A stretch of DNA of 64,000 nucleotides from Microbacterium gallinarum. GTDB taxonomy: Bacteria > Actinomycetota > Actinomycetes > Actinomycetales > Microbacteriaceae. The notes beneath the pieces were generated by a model. That model searched no databases and was not told the origin of the DNA. It saw only the letters and a program-made list of their open reading frames with translations. The stretch spans positions 62,001 to 126,000 of the forward strand of contig NZ_JACSPM010000002.1 of the NCBI RefSeq assembly GCF_014837165.1, read 5' to 3'. Within the stretch, counting starts at the first letter, position 1. The number at the start of each line of letters is the position of its first letter. The translations under genes and the position numbers were made by a program. Positions 42,112-50,592 of this stretch are shown in pieces.

Positions 42112-44804
42112 TTCTTCGCCGGGGCCTTCTTGGTCGCCTTGCGGGTCGTGCGCTTGGGCGCCGGTCCCTTCGCGCGCTTGTCGGCGAGCATCTGCACGGC
42201 GATCTCGTAGGTGATGTCGTCCGGCGTCTGCCCGCGCGGGATGGTGACGTTCGTCACGCCGTCGGTGACGTACGGGCCGAACCGGCCGTCCTTCACCTTG
42301 ATCGGCTTCTCGCTGACCGGGTCGTTCTCGAACTCCTTGAGCGCGCTGCTCGCGCCGCGGGCGCCGTACTTCGGCTGCGCGTAGACGGCGAGGGCCTCTT
42401 CGAGCGTGATGTCGAAGATCTGCTGCTCGCTCTGCAGCGTGCGCGAATCGGTGCCCTTTTTGAGGTAGGGACCGTACCGGCCGTTCTGCGCGGTGATCTC
42501 GGCGCCGGACTCGGGGTCGACGCCGACGACGCGCGGCAGATCGAGCAGGCGCAGCGCGGTCTCGAGGTCGATCGTGTCGACGGACATCGACTTGAACAGC
42601 GAGGCCGTGCGCGGCTTGGGCGCCGCCTCCTTCTTCGCGCCGCGCTTCTTCGGCGCGGGCTCGGGCGCGTCGACGATCTCGCCGGTCGCCTCGTCGACCT
42701 CCTCGTCGGCGGGCGGGTCGGCCTCCTGCACGTACGGGCCGAAGCGTCCGTCCTTCACGATGACGAGCTTGCCGTTCGCGGGGTTCTCGCCGAGCACGCG
42801 GTCGCCCGCGACGGGGGCGTCGATGAGCTCCTGCGCCTTGGCGGGCGTGAGCTCGTCGGGCGCGAGGTCCTCCGGGATGTTCACGCGACGTGGTTCGCCG
42901 TCGGGCTGCTCGGCGTTGGCGACCTCGAGGTACGGGCCGTACTTGCCGAAGCGGAGCGTGGCCACGTCGCCGATGGGTGTGGAATTGAGGGCGCGCGCGT
43001 CGATCTCGCCGAGGTTGTCGACGATGTTGCGCAGGCCGACCTGGTCCTCCGACCCGAAGTAGAACTGCTTCAGCCAGTCCTCGCGCTTCTGCTCGCCGCG
43101 GGCGATGGCGTCGAGGTCGTCTTCGAGGGCTGCAGTGAAGTCGTAGTCCACGAGGTCGGCGAAGTGCTCCTCGAGGAGCCGGACGACGCTGAACGCGAGC
43201 CAGCTCGGGATCAGCGCCTGGCCGCGCTTGGTGACGTACCCGCGGTTGAGGATCACGTCGATGATGCTCGCGAACGTCGAGGGACGGCCGATCCCCTTCT
43301 CCTCGAGCGCTTTGACGAGGCTCGCCTCGGTGTATCGGGGCTTGGGGCTGGTGGAGTGACCCTTGGGCTCGACCTCCTTCAGACGCAGCACATCGCCGAC
43401 CGCGAGCGCGGGCAGCGCCTGGTCGTCGGCCTTGTCGGCGTCGCCGCGCTTCTCGTCCTTGCCCTCTTCGTACGCCTCGAGGAAGCCCTTGAAGGTGTAC
43501 ACGGTGCCCGACGCGGTGAACTCGGCACGGCGCCCGCCGGCATCGACGGCGAGCGTGACCGTGGTGGTCTCGTACTTCGCGTCCGACATCTGGCTGGCCA
43601 TGGTGCGCTTCCAGATGAGGTCGTACAGGCGCAGCTCGTCGCGGTCGAGCTCGGAGGCGACCGATGCGGGCGTACGGAAGGTGTCGCCCGACGGGCGGAT
43701 CGCCTCGTGGGCCTCCTGCGCGTTCTTGCTCTTGCTCGCGTAGACCCGCGGGTTGAGCGGCACGGCCTTCTCGCCGTACATCGCGACGGCCTGCTCGCGC
43801 GCCGCCTGCACGGCCTGCGTGCTGAGCGCCGTCGAGTCGGTGCGCATATAAGTGATGAAGCCCTTCTCGTAGAGACGCTGGGCGACGCTCATCGCGTGCT
43901 TGGCACTCATCGAGAGCTTTCGGCCGGCCTCCTGCTGGAGGGTCGACGTGGTGAAGGGCGCGCGGGGGCTGCGGGTGCCCGGCTTGGCCTCGACAGCGGA
44001 GACGGATGCCTCGGCCGCAGCCTCGATCGCGGCGGCGAGCTGGCGGGCGGCCTCCTCGTCGAGGACGACGACGGCCTTCTTCAGCTGGCCGCGGTCGTCG
44101 AAGTCGGTGCCGCGCGCGAGGCCGGCGCCGTCGACGCGCGCGAGGCGGGCGGCGAAGGACTCGGCGCCCTTGACGGCCTGCGTCTCGATGTCCCAGTAGG
44201 ACGCCGAAACGAACGCCATGCGCTCGCGCTCACGCTCGACGACCATGCGGGTCGCGGCGGACTGCACGCGCCCGGCGGATGTCCCCTGCTGCACCTTGAA
44301 CCACAGCACAGGACTGACGTCCCAGCCGTAGAGGCGGTCGAGGATGCGCCGCGTCTCCTGCGCGTCGACGAGCGCGAGATCGAGCTCGCGGGTGTTCTGC
44401 ACCGCGGCCCGGATCGCGTCCTGGGTGATCTCGTGGAAGACCATGCGCTTCACCGGGACCTTCGGCTTCAAGGTCTCGAGCAGGTGCCACGCGATGGCCT
44501 CGCCCTCGCGGTCTTCATCGGTGGCCAGCAGGAGCTCGTCCGCCCCCTTCAGCGCGCGCTTGAGCTCGGCGACCGTCTTGCGGCCCCGATCGCTCTCGAC
44601 GTAATAGGGGTCGAAGCCGTTGTCGACGTCGATGGAGTACTTGCCGTACGCCTGCTTCTTGTCGGCCGGGATGTCCTTCTTGTCCGCGAGATCGCGAATG
44701 TGCCCGACCGAGCTGAGCACCTCGTAACCATCGCCGAGGTAACCCTGGATCGACTTCATCTTCGTCGGAGACTCGACGATGACGAGCTTCTTGCCTTCTG
44801 CCAA
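42108..44804 (-). CDS. topA: DNA topoisomerase I
   Basis: 898 residues, type IA topoisomerase relaxing negative supercoils. Toprim VIVESPTKMKSIQGYLG at the N-terminus and DEDREGEAIAWHL; catalytic Tyr segment GFITYMRTDSTALS; four C-terminal repeats of the FGPYV/KYGPY type without zinc cysteines and a basic tail (KRTTRKATKKAPAKK), typical of actinobacteria. Start TTG 44804 has GAAAGGA at eight bases; the frame continues up to an ATG (44834) that precedes this Shine-Dalgarno and is less likely. Confidence 0.95.
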   Translation of the reverse strand: MAEGKKLVIVESPTKMKSIQGYLGDGYEVLSSVGHIRDLADKKDIPADKKQAYGKYSIDVDNGFDPYYVESDRGRKTVAELKRALKGADELLLATDEDREGEAIAWHLLETLKPKVPVKRMVFHEITQDAIRAAVQNTRELDLALVDAQETRRILDRLYGWDVSPVLWFKVQQGTSAGRVQSAATRMVVERERERMAFVSASYWDIETQAVKGAESFAARLARVDGAGLARGTDFDDRGQLKKAVVVLDEEAARQLAAAIEAAAEASVSAVEAKPGTRSPRAPFTTSTLQQEAGRKLSMSAKHAMSVAQRLYEKGFITYMRTDSTALSTQAVQAAREQAVAMYGEKAVPLNPRVYASKSKNAQEAHEAIRPSGDTFRTPASVASELDRDELRLYDLIWKRTMASQMSDAKYETTTVTLAVDAGGRRAEFTASGTVYTFKGFLEAYEEGKDEKRGDADKADDQALPALAVGDVLRLKEVEPKGHSTSPKPRYTEASLVKALEEKGIGRPSTFASIIDVILNRGYVTKRGQALIPSWLAFSVVRLLEEHFADLVDYDFTAALEDDLDAIARGEQKREDWLKQFYFGSEDQVGLRNIVDNLGEIDARALNSTPIGDVATLRFGKYGPYLEVANAEQPDGEPRRVNIPEDLAPDELTPAKAQELIDAPVAGDRVLGENPANGKLVIVKDGRFGPYVQEADPPADEEVDEATGEIVDAPEPAPKKRGAKKEAAPKPRTASLFKSMSVDTIDLETALRLLDLPRVVGVDPESGAEITAQNGRYGPYLKKGTDSRTLQSEQQIFDITLEEALAVYAQPKYGARGASSALKEFENDPVSEKPIKVKDGRFGPYVTDGVTNVTIPRGQTPDDITYEIAVQMLADKRAKGPAPKRTTRKATKKAPAKK

Positions 44805-44871
44805 CGGGGGCGTCCTTTCTTCGTCGCAAACCATACACGCCGGTTCCCGGAGTGGTCGCTGTGAGTCGTGC

Positions 44872-45189
44872 TCAGGGCGGCGGGCCTGCGCGCGCCGACG
44901 CGCCGGCCCGGAGGGCGCCGAAGCGGACCGAGACGGTCACGGTGGCGACCAGTCCGTCGAGGTCGCACACGTCGAGCGTGACACCTGCGACCGCGGCGAG
45001 CTCGGCAGCGCGGTCGCACGGCGCACCGGTCGTCGCACCGGAGGCGGCGTCCGCCGCGGCGAGGGCGGCGGCGTCGGCCGCGCCGGCGACCCGTTGTCCT
45101 ACGACCGACGCCGATGCGACGGACGCCAGCCCCAGCGCGAGCACGGCCGCCGCGCCGATCAGGCCGATCGTGGCCGCGGTGCCCGGCAT
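44872..45189 (-). CDS. Rv3654c-like TadE-type secretion-neighbourhood protein
   Basis: 105 residues. One N-terminal hydrophobic helix (AATIGLIGAAAVLALGLASVASASVV) and an Ala-rich segment AGAADAAALAAADAA characteristic of the Tad-like proteins of the actinobacterial helicase/secretion neighbourhood; two Cys (GAPCDRAA, LDVCDLDG). ATG 45189 shares its first base with the last base of the upstream TadE stop. Probable minor pilin or pilus assembly component. Confidence 0.82.
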   Translation of the reverse strand: MPGTAATIGLIGAAAVLALGLASVASASVVGQRVAGAADAAALAAADAASGATTGAPCDRAAELAAVAGVTLDVCDLDGLVATVTVSVRFGALRAGASARAGPPP

Positions 45190-45524
45190 CAGAGACCCCC
45201 GGCGAGCGCGCAGCTCGTTGCGGTGAGCGTGAAGGGAAGCGCGGTGCCGACCGTGCCGGTCACGCACACGAGGTCGCCGCGGGGCTCGATCGAGGTCGCG
45301 GCTCCCGGGGCGACTGACGCGACGGCGGAGCGCACACGGTCGGCCGGCTCGCCCCGCGCCGCGAGACGCGCCGCGTCGGCGACGGCGTCCTGCAGTCGAA
45401 CCTGCCGGGCGCCGGCCGCCAGGACTCCGACGCCGACGACCAGCACGACGATGACGGCGGGCAGCGCGACCGCGAACTCGGCGACGACCGACCCGCGATC
45501 GTCGCCGGGTCTGCGGCGGATCAC
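45189..45524 (-). CDS. tadE: TadE-family pseudopilin
   Basis: 111 residues with the TadE signature DDRGSVVAEFAVALPAVIVVLVVGVGVLA (prepilin-like Glu in the helix) at ~8-36 and a small periplasmic domain with two Cys. GTG 45524 overlaps the stop of the DUF4244 gene (GTGA). Part of the Flp-type pilus locus. Confidence 0.87.
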   Translation of the reverse strand: MIRRRPGDDRGSVVAEFAVALPAVIVVLVVGVGVLAAGARQVRLQDAVADAARLAARGEPADRVRSAVASVAPGAATSIEPRGDLVCVTGTVGTALPFTLTATSCALAGGL

Positions 45525-45727
45525 GCGACCGTGAGCGCGCGACGGATGAGGTCGGTGAGGATGCCGCGCACCTCGTCACTGCGCATGATCACGACCAAGA
45601 GTCCGGCGAACGCCACGGCCGCCATGGTGGCGATCGCGTACTCGGCGGTGGCGGCGCCGGTGTCGTTGCCGTGCGTCTCGGCGAAGAGCTTCGCGGCGCG
45701 GCGGGGGGTGAGAAGGGGAAGGGTCAT
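45521..45727 (-). CDS. DUF4244 protein, candidate major Flp pilin
   Basis: 68 residues: basic leader ending ...ETHGNDTG then AATAEYAIATMAAVAFAGLLVVIM, a Flp-pilin-like hydrophobic helix with the prepilin Glu/Tyr (AEYA). ATG 45727 has AGGAGA close upstream; an in-frame upstream ATG (45763) lacks one. Size and position between tadB and tadE fit a pilin. Confidence 0.83.
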   Translation of the reverse strand: MTLPLLTPRRAAKLFAETHGNDTGAATAEYAIATMAAVAFAGLLVVIMRSDEVRGILTDLIRRALTVA

Positions 45728-45875
45728 GAGGTCTCCTGTCATGGGTGTGCGTGTGGTGGGCACGGTCGGGTGTCGTCGGGGACGCGGTTGCCGTCGTCCC
45801 TAGGCGATCGGGCGTGCGGATCGGTGTCGTCGGGCACCGCCGTCGGGCTCGATGCCCGGCGCGGATGCACAGGCA

Positions 45876-46880
45876 TCAGAACGCGGCCGGCATCGACGAC
45901 ATGACGCTCAGGAGCATCGGCGCGACGCCGAGAAGGAGGAAGGCCGGGAGCGTGCACACCCCGAGCGGGAGGAGGAGGCGCGACGACAGCTGGGCGGCGC
46001 GCAGCCGGCCGTCGATGCGCGACCGGTGACGAGCGAGCGCCGCCGTCGATCGCAGCAACTCGACCGCCGGCACTCCCGCCGACCGCGACAGGGCGAGCGC
46101 GGCCGCGGTCGAAGCATCCGCTCCCCTGCCTCCTGCGTCGGCGACGATCGCCGTCGCCCGTTCGATGGAGACGCCGCCGCTCAGCGCGATCGCGAACAGC
46201 TCGGCGTCGAGGCCGGGAGTGCCGGTGCCGGCGCGTGCCCGGCGCACCAGGTGGGCGCTCCAGCGGTGGGCGGCGACGATGAGGACGCCACCTCCGAGCA
46301 GGCACGCGACACCCATCGGCCGGCCGATCAGCGTCCCGAGGGTGTCGAACCCGAGCGCCGCGCCGAGGGCGACGGCCACGAGCGGCAGCCACCCCATGAG
46401 CCGGGCGGTGCCCGCGGGCTCGGCGAGCGCGACGCGCACGTCGTCTGCTGCCTCCTGCGCGTCGCGAAGGGCGGTGGCGAGACCCCGCAGGCTTTCCGCG
46501 AGCGGCGCGCCCACCGTGGTCGCCACGCGCCAGGCCGCGGCGACGTCGGGCCACGGGTCGTGCGCGGGCTCGCGCCGTCGCACCTTCGGCAGGGGACGCG
46601 GCGGCGCGGCCCGCGCGATGGCGTCGGCCAGCGGCATCCGCTTCTCGCATCCTCGGGCGACGCGAGCCGCGGCCGGGTCGCCGGCGTCAGCCAAGTGCTC
46701 CCAGGCGCGCGCCGGCGAGAGTCCCGCCTGCAGCAGCACGGCCAGTCGCAGCACGGTCTCGGCGACAGCGCACCCGCCGTCGGGCGCGGCAGGGGGCGCG
46801 GCATCCGGATCCACCGATCGTGCCGCCCGAGCCGACACCGCCTCCGCACCGCCGCCTCGTGAACTCACCCTGCGTCCCAT
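45876..46880 (-). CDS. tadB: TadB/TadC-like T2SS F platform protein
   Basis: 334 residues, pilus assembly platform. Two halves, each with a cytoplasmic four-helix T2SSF domain: N-terminal AVAETVLRLAVLLQAGLSPARAW (~38-60) and C-terminal ELFAIALSGGVSIERATAIV, with membrane helices in the middle and at the end. It seems to take the place of separate TadB and TadC. ATG 46880 has GAGGAGG five bases upstream and overlaps tadA by 16 bases. The 148-bp gap downstream, before the pilin gene, shows nothing clear. Confidence 0.85.
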   Translation of the reverse strand: MGRRVSSRGGGAEAVSARAARSVDPDAAPPAAPDGGCAVAETVLRLAVLLQAGLSPARAWEHLADAGDPAAARVARGCEKRMPLADAIARAAPPRPLPKVRRREPAHDPWPDVAAAWRVATTVGAPLAESLRGLATALRDAQEAADDVRVALAEPAGTARLMGWLPLVAVALGAALGFDTLGTLIGRPMGVACLLGGGVLIVAAHRWSAHLVRRARAGTGTPGLDAELFAIALSGGVSIERATAIVADAGGRGADASTAAALALSRSAGVPAVELLRSTAALARHRSRIDGRLRAAQLSSRLLLPLGVCTLPAFLLLGVAPMLLSVMSSMPAAF

Positions 46881-47941
46881 GCGACCTCCTCGATCGTCAG
46901 CCTGCCCGCCGGGTCGACCCGCGGACGCCCGATGCCCGTCAAGCGGCGCCCGCTTCCCGCCCGCTCGACGTGCAGCACGAACCCGATCGCGCTCGAGACC
47001 TGGCGTGCGACCGCGTGGTCGTCGAGTCCGGCGAGGGTACCGAGCGCCTCGAGGCGCGCGGGAACATCGTGGAGACTGTTCGCGTGGAGGGTGCCGGCAC
47101 CGCCGTCGTGGCCGGTGTTCAGCGCCGACAGGAGCTCGCGCACCTCTTCTCCCCGGCACTCGCCGACGACGAGCCGGTCGGGACGCATCCGCAGCGCTTC
47201 GCGCACGAGCCGCGCGAGACCGATCGCCCCCGCCCCTTCGAGGTTCGCCTGCCGCGCCTCCAGCCGCACGTGGTGCGGATGGTCGACTCGCAGCTCGGCG
47301 ACGTCTTCGATGGTGACGATGCGCTCGTGCGGCGGAGTAGCGCTCAGCAGGCTCGCGAGGAGGGTCGTCTTGCCGGCACCCGCCGCGCCCGTCACGAGGA
47401 TGTTCTCGCGGCGCGCGATCAGGTCGTCGAGTCGTGCGCGCGCCTCGTCGCCGAACATCCCGGCGGTGTGGAGATCGTCGAGGCCCGGCCGGTCGAGCCG
47501 CGGCACGCGGATCGACAGGACGGTGCCGTCGGCGGCGACCGGCGGCAGGACCGCGTGGACGCGGATCCCGCCCTCGAGCCGCACGTCGACGCACGGCGTC
47601 GCGTCGTCGATGTGACGGTCGCCCAGCCCGATGAGGGCCACGGCGAGATCGCGCACCTCTCGTTCATCGGCATGCCAGGCGGAATCCCGGACGGGTCCGG
47701 CACCCCGGTCGACGAACAGCCCCGACGAACCGTTGACGAACAGGTCGGTGACGTCCGGGTCGTCGAGATGGCCGGCGAGCGGTTCGAGCGACGGATGCCG
47801 CGGCCGCACCCGCGCCCGGCCCGCCGGCGCCGCCGGCACCCAGGGTGCAGCCGACACCGCATCCATCGCGAAGGCCGGGACGACGCGTGCGCCGACGGGC
47901 ACCGCGGCGCTCCGCGGGCGGACGACGAAGGGCTCGGTCAT
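46865..47941 (-). CDS. tadA: TadA/CpaF-type secretion ATPase
   Basis: 358 residues, VirB11/CpaF hexameric ATPase that powers Flp pilus assembly. N-terminal domain PDVTDLFVNGSSGLFVDRG, Walker A GAAGAGKTT (about 205-213), Asp box TIEDVAELRV, Walker B-like RLVVGECRGEE, and His box DGGAGTLHANS. ATG 47941 is six bases after TACCGT (47953-47948); the frame is open much farther upstream through the 6C RNA and is not coding there. Confidence 0.92.
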   Translation of the reverse strand: MTEPFVVRPRSAAVPVGARVVPAFAMDAVSAAPWVPAAPAGRARVRPRHPSLEPLAGHLDDPDVTDLFVNGSSGLFVDRGAGPVRDSAWHADEREVRDLAVALIGLGDRHIDDATPCVDVRLEGGIRVHAVLPPVAADGTVLSIRVPRLDRPGLDDLHTAGMFGDEARARLDDLIARRENILVTGAAGAGKTTLLASLLSATPPHERIVTIEDVAELRVDHPHHVRLEARQANLEGAGAIGLARLVREALRMRPDRLVVGECRGEEVRELLSALNTGHDGGAGTLHANSLHDVPARLEALGTLAGLDDHAVARQVSSAIGFVLHVERAGSGRRLTGIGRPRVDPAGRLTIEEVAWDAG

Positions 47942-48054
47942 GCCTCGACGGTAGGAGCGCGCTGCCCGGCAGTGACGGCTCATCCCGCGCTCCGGGGAGG
48001 AGTGCTCCGGCCCCGCCGCTGGGGAGGAGAGGCCGCGGACGCCTGCCCGCAGAA

Positions 48055-48157
48055 ACAGGGGCGGCATCCCATGGGGGGAATGGGATGCCGCCGCGTGCGA
48101 CACACCACTTCGGGGGGTGATGGGGGTGCCGCAATGCCAGAATCGATGTTCGGCCGT
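48055..48157 (-). ncRNA. 6C RNA (B11-like sRNA)
   Basis: Minus strand. Hairpin 1: TGCGGCAC (48133-48126) with GTGTCGCA (48103-48096), inner ATCAC/GTGGT and a C-rich loop with a run of six C. Hairpin 2: GCGGCATCCCA (48091-48081) with TGGGATGCCGC (48071-48061), loop TTCCCCCCA, again six C. Two stems with C6 loops define the actinobacterial 6C family, reported near pilus-assembly and chromosome-partition genes; mycobacterial B11 lies beside the Rv3654c-Rv3660c locus. Size ~100 nt agrees. Promoter TTGCGC-N16-TATGCT (48190-48163) precedes it. It occupies the middle of the 406-bp tadA/acs gap. Confidence 0.75.
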
Positions 48158-48162
48158 GGGAC

Positions 48163-48190
48163 AGCATATGTGAGGAAGGGGTCCGCGCAA
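48163..48190 (-). promoter_or_regulatory. Promoter of the 6C RNA
   Basis: TTGCGC (48190-48185), 16-bp spacer, TATGCT (48168-48163) on the minus strand; predicted start near 48156, which places both C6 hairpins in a ~100-nt RNA. Confidence 0.6.
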
Positions 48191-48229
48191 AACAGTTCAT
48201 GAGAGCCTTCTCACTCATATATCGGTCGA

Positions 48230-48293
48230 GTCGAAAAATTCGAGGCCCCTACTAACGGGGGTAGTCACTCCGCCGAGCCGGAACTACATTTCT
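48230..48293 (+). promoter_or_regulatory. acs upstream region with inverted repeats
   Basis: TCGAA-AAA-TTCGA is an inverted repeat near 48232-48244, CTAC and GTAG face each other around TAACGGGG further on, and GGAACTACATT supplies a TACATT -10 about 55 bp before acs. These may be activator/repressor sites for carbon-source control; no regulator is assigned. Confidence 0.35.
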
Positions 48294-48347
48294 CGTCAGA
48301 CTCGCCGGAGTCCCGGCATCGCCCACTCGCGCAAAGGAGCGTGCTCA

Positions 48348-50312
48348 ATGAGCAGCCAGATCGACCACCTGCTGAACGAGGATCGCCGGTTCGCGCCGTC
48401 GGAGGATTTCGCCGCGAACGCCGTCGCCGCCGCGGACCTCTACGAGCGCGCCGCCGCCGACCGCGAGGGCTTCTGGGCGGACCAGGCGCGCGAGCTGCAC
48501 TGGCACACCCCCTTCACGAAGGTTCTCGACTGGTCGAACCCGCCGTTCGCCGAGTGGTTCGCCGACGGCGAGCTCAACGTGGCGTACAACTGCCTCGACC
48601 GTCACGTCGAGGCGGGCAACGGCAACCGCGTCGCCCTGCTCTGGGAGGGCGAGCCCGGCGACGACCGCCGCGTCACCTACGCTGAGCTCACCGATGAGGT
48701 CAAGCGCCTCGCGAACGTGCTGGAAGGGCTCGGCATCGGGCACGGCGACCGCGTCGCCATCTACATGCCGATGATCCCCGAGGCCGTCGCCGCCATGCTC
48801 GCGGTGGCGCGCATCGGCGCGATCCACTCCGTCGTGTTCGGCGGCTTCTCGGCCGACAGCCTGCGGGCGCGCATCGACGACGCCGGCGCCAAGCTCGTCA
48901 TCACCGCCGACGGCGGCTACCGCAAGGGCAAGGTCTCCCCGCTGAAGCCGGCGGTCGACCTCGCCCTCGCCGACCGCGGTCAGGGGGTGCAGGAGACCGT
49001 CGAGCACGTGCTCGTCGTCCAGCGCGGCGGCAACGACGTGGACTGGACCGACGGCCGCGACCTGTGGTGGCACGACGTCGTGCCGCAGGCGTCCGGCGAG
49101 CATGAGGCGAAAGCGTTCCCGTCCGAGAACCCGCTGTTCATCCTCTACACGTCGGGCACGACCGGAAAGCCCAAGGGCATCCTCCACACGTCCGGCGGCT
49201 ACCTCACGCAGGCCGCGTTCACGAACCGGGTCGTGCACGACATCCACCCCGAGACCGACGTGTTCTGGTGCACGGCCGACATCGGCTGGGTCACCGGCCA
49301 CACCTATGTCACGTACGGCCCGCTGGCCAACGGCGCCACGCAGGTGCTGTACGAAGGAACCCCCGACACCCCGCATCCCGGCCGCTGGTGGGAGATCGTG
49401 CAGAAGTACGGCGTCACCATCCTCTACACCGCGCCCACGGCCATCCGCTCGTTCATGAAGATCGGCCGCTCGGTGCCGAAGCAGTTCGACCTGTCGTCGC
49501 TGCGTCTGCTCGGCTCGGTCGGCGAGCCGATCAACCCCGAGGCGTGGATGTGGTACCGCAAGATCATCGGCGGCAAGACCGCTCCGATCGTCGACACGTG
49601 GTGGCAGACCGAGACCGGCGCGGCCATGATCTCTGCGCTCCCGGGCGTGACTGAGACCAAGCCGGGGTCTGCGCAGGTGCCGCTTCCCGGCATCTCGATC
49701 GACGTCGTCGACGAGGACGGCTCGCACGTCGGCAACGGCAACGGCGGGCTGCTCGTGCTCACCGAGCCGTGGCCGTCGATGCTGCGCGGGATCTGGGGCG
49801 ACCCGGAGCGGTTCGTCGAGACGTACTGGGACAAGTTCCAGAAGCAGGGCTTCTACTTCGCCGGCGACGGCGCGCGTCTCGACGACGACGGCGACGTGTG
49901 GCTGCTCGGCCGCGTCGACGACGTGATGAACGTGTCGGGCCACCGCCTCTCGACGACCGAGATCGAGTCGGCGCTGGTCGGAAACGAGGCGGTCGCCGAG
50001 GCCGCGGTCGTCGGTGCGTCCGACGAGACGACCGGACAGGCGGTCGTGGCGTTCGTGATCATCAAGCAGTCGTACCTGTCCGCGCACGCTCCGGACGGCC
50101 TCGCGCAGGCGCTGCGCCAGTGGGTCGGCGAGCAGATCGGGCCGATCGCCCGCCCGCGCGACGTCTACATCGTCGGCGAGCTGCCGAAGACCCGGTCGGG
50201 CAAGATCATGCGCCGTCTGCTGCGGGACGTCGCCGAGGGCCGCGAGGTCGGCGACACCACGACCCTTGCCGACACCGCCGTGATGAGCGTCATCTCCGCC
50301 CAGGTCAGGTGA
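48348..50312 (+). CDS. acs: Acetyl-CoA synthetase
   Basis: 654 residues, AMP-forming acetate:CoA ligase. ANL-superfamily motifs: ILYTSGTTGKPKGILHT (A3), DTWWQTETG (A5, Trp for the small acetate pocket), GDGARLDDDGD, GRVDDVMNVSGHRLSTTEIES and the C-terminal PKTRSGKIMRR, whose Lys is the acetylation/regulation site. AAAGGAG precedes ATG 48348. Assimilates acetate; its TGA stop overlaps the ATG of the next small frame. Confidence 0.97.
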   Translation: MSSQIDHLLNEDRRFAPSEDFAANAVAAADLYERAAADREGFWADQARELHWHTPFTKVLDWSNPPFAEWFADGELNVAYNCLDRHVEAGNGNRVALLWEGEPGDDRRVTYAELTDEVKRLANVLEGLGIGHGDRVAIYMPMIPEAVAAMLAVARIGAIHSVVFGGFSADSLRARIDDAGAKLVITADGGYRKGKVSPLKPAVDLALADRGQGVQETVEHVLVVQRGGNDVDWTDGRDLWWHDVVPQASGEHEAKAFPSENPLFILYTSGTTGKPKGILHTSGGYLTQAAFTNRVVHDIHPETDVFWCTADIGWVTGHTYVTYGPLANGATQVLYEGTPDTPHPGRWWEIVQKYGVTILYTAPTAIRSFMKIGRSVPKQFDLSSLRLLGSVGEPINPEAWMWYRKIIGGKTAPIVDTWWQTETGAAMISALPGVTETKPGSAQVPLPGISIDVVDEDGSHVGNGNGGLLVLTEPWPSMLRGIWGDPERFVETYWDKFQKQGFYFAGDGARLDDDGDVWLLGRVDDVMNVSGHRLSTTEIESALVGNEAVAEAAVVGASDETTGQAVVAFVIIKQSYLSAHAPDGLAQALRQWVGEQIGPIARPRDVYIVGELPKTRSGKIMRRLLRDVAEGREVGDTTTLADTAVMSVISAQVR

Positions 50313-50465
50313 TGCGCGAGCGGCGGCGCGAACTCGCCCGGCACGCCCTCGAGGGCTCGCTCACGCCGGAAGCTGCGGTACGCCCGCATCCTGGTCGAGG
50401 CGATGCCCGTGGAGCGGATGCCTCCGCCCCTGCTCGCAGCGCTTGCGCGCGTCGCCGCCCCCTGA
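50312..50465 (+). pseudogene. Frameshifted small gene after acs
   Basis: ATG 50312 (TGATG overlap with acs) opens MRERRRELARHALEGSLTP with good codon bias; from about 50370 the coding-like frame shifts by one to RKLRYARILVEAMPVERMPPPLLAALARVAAP and a stop at 50463-50465. Adding one C in ACGCCGG (near 50370) would join them as LTPRKLRYARI, giving a ~51-residue basic helical protein. Either a decayed gene, a programmed shift, or a base missing from the sequence. No family recognised. Confidence 0.5.
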
Positions 50466-50514
50466 TGGCGCGCCGCCGAGGCGTTCCCCGCCCGGCCCGG
50501 GCGCTCCCACTTCT

Positions 50515-50585
50515 CGCGAGACTGCACTTCTGCGGCGAGACGGCGTCCCGCGCGTGCAGTCTCGGTGCAGAAGTGACGTCTCGCG
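50515..50585. repeat. Nested palindrome between convergent genes
   Basis: Arms 50515-50533 and 50567-50585 (CGCGAGAC..CACTTCTGC) are inverted repeats of 19 bp with two mismatches. A second, overlapping perfect inverted repeat GAGACTGCAC / GTGCAGTCTC (50518-50527 and 50554-50563) offers an alternative fold. Unrelated in sequence to the 84-bp repeat. Likely a bidirectional terminator of acs and ridA. Confidence 0.65.
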
Positions 50586-50592
50586 GGGTGGG

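Noticed and set aside
47942..48190. N-terminal extension of TadA
   Set aside because: The in-frame extension crosses the 6C RNA hairpins and its translation (His/Cys/Pro-rich) is not protein-like; a leaderless start at 47941 is well supported.
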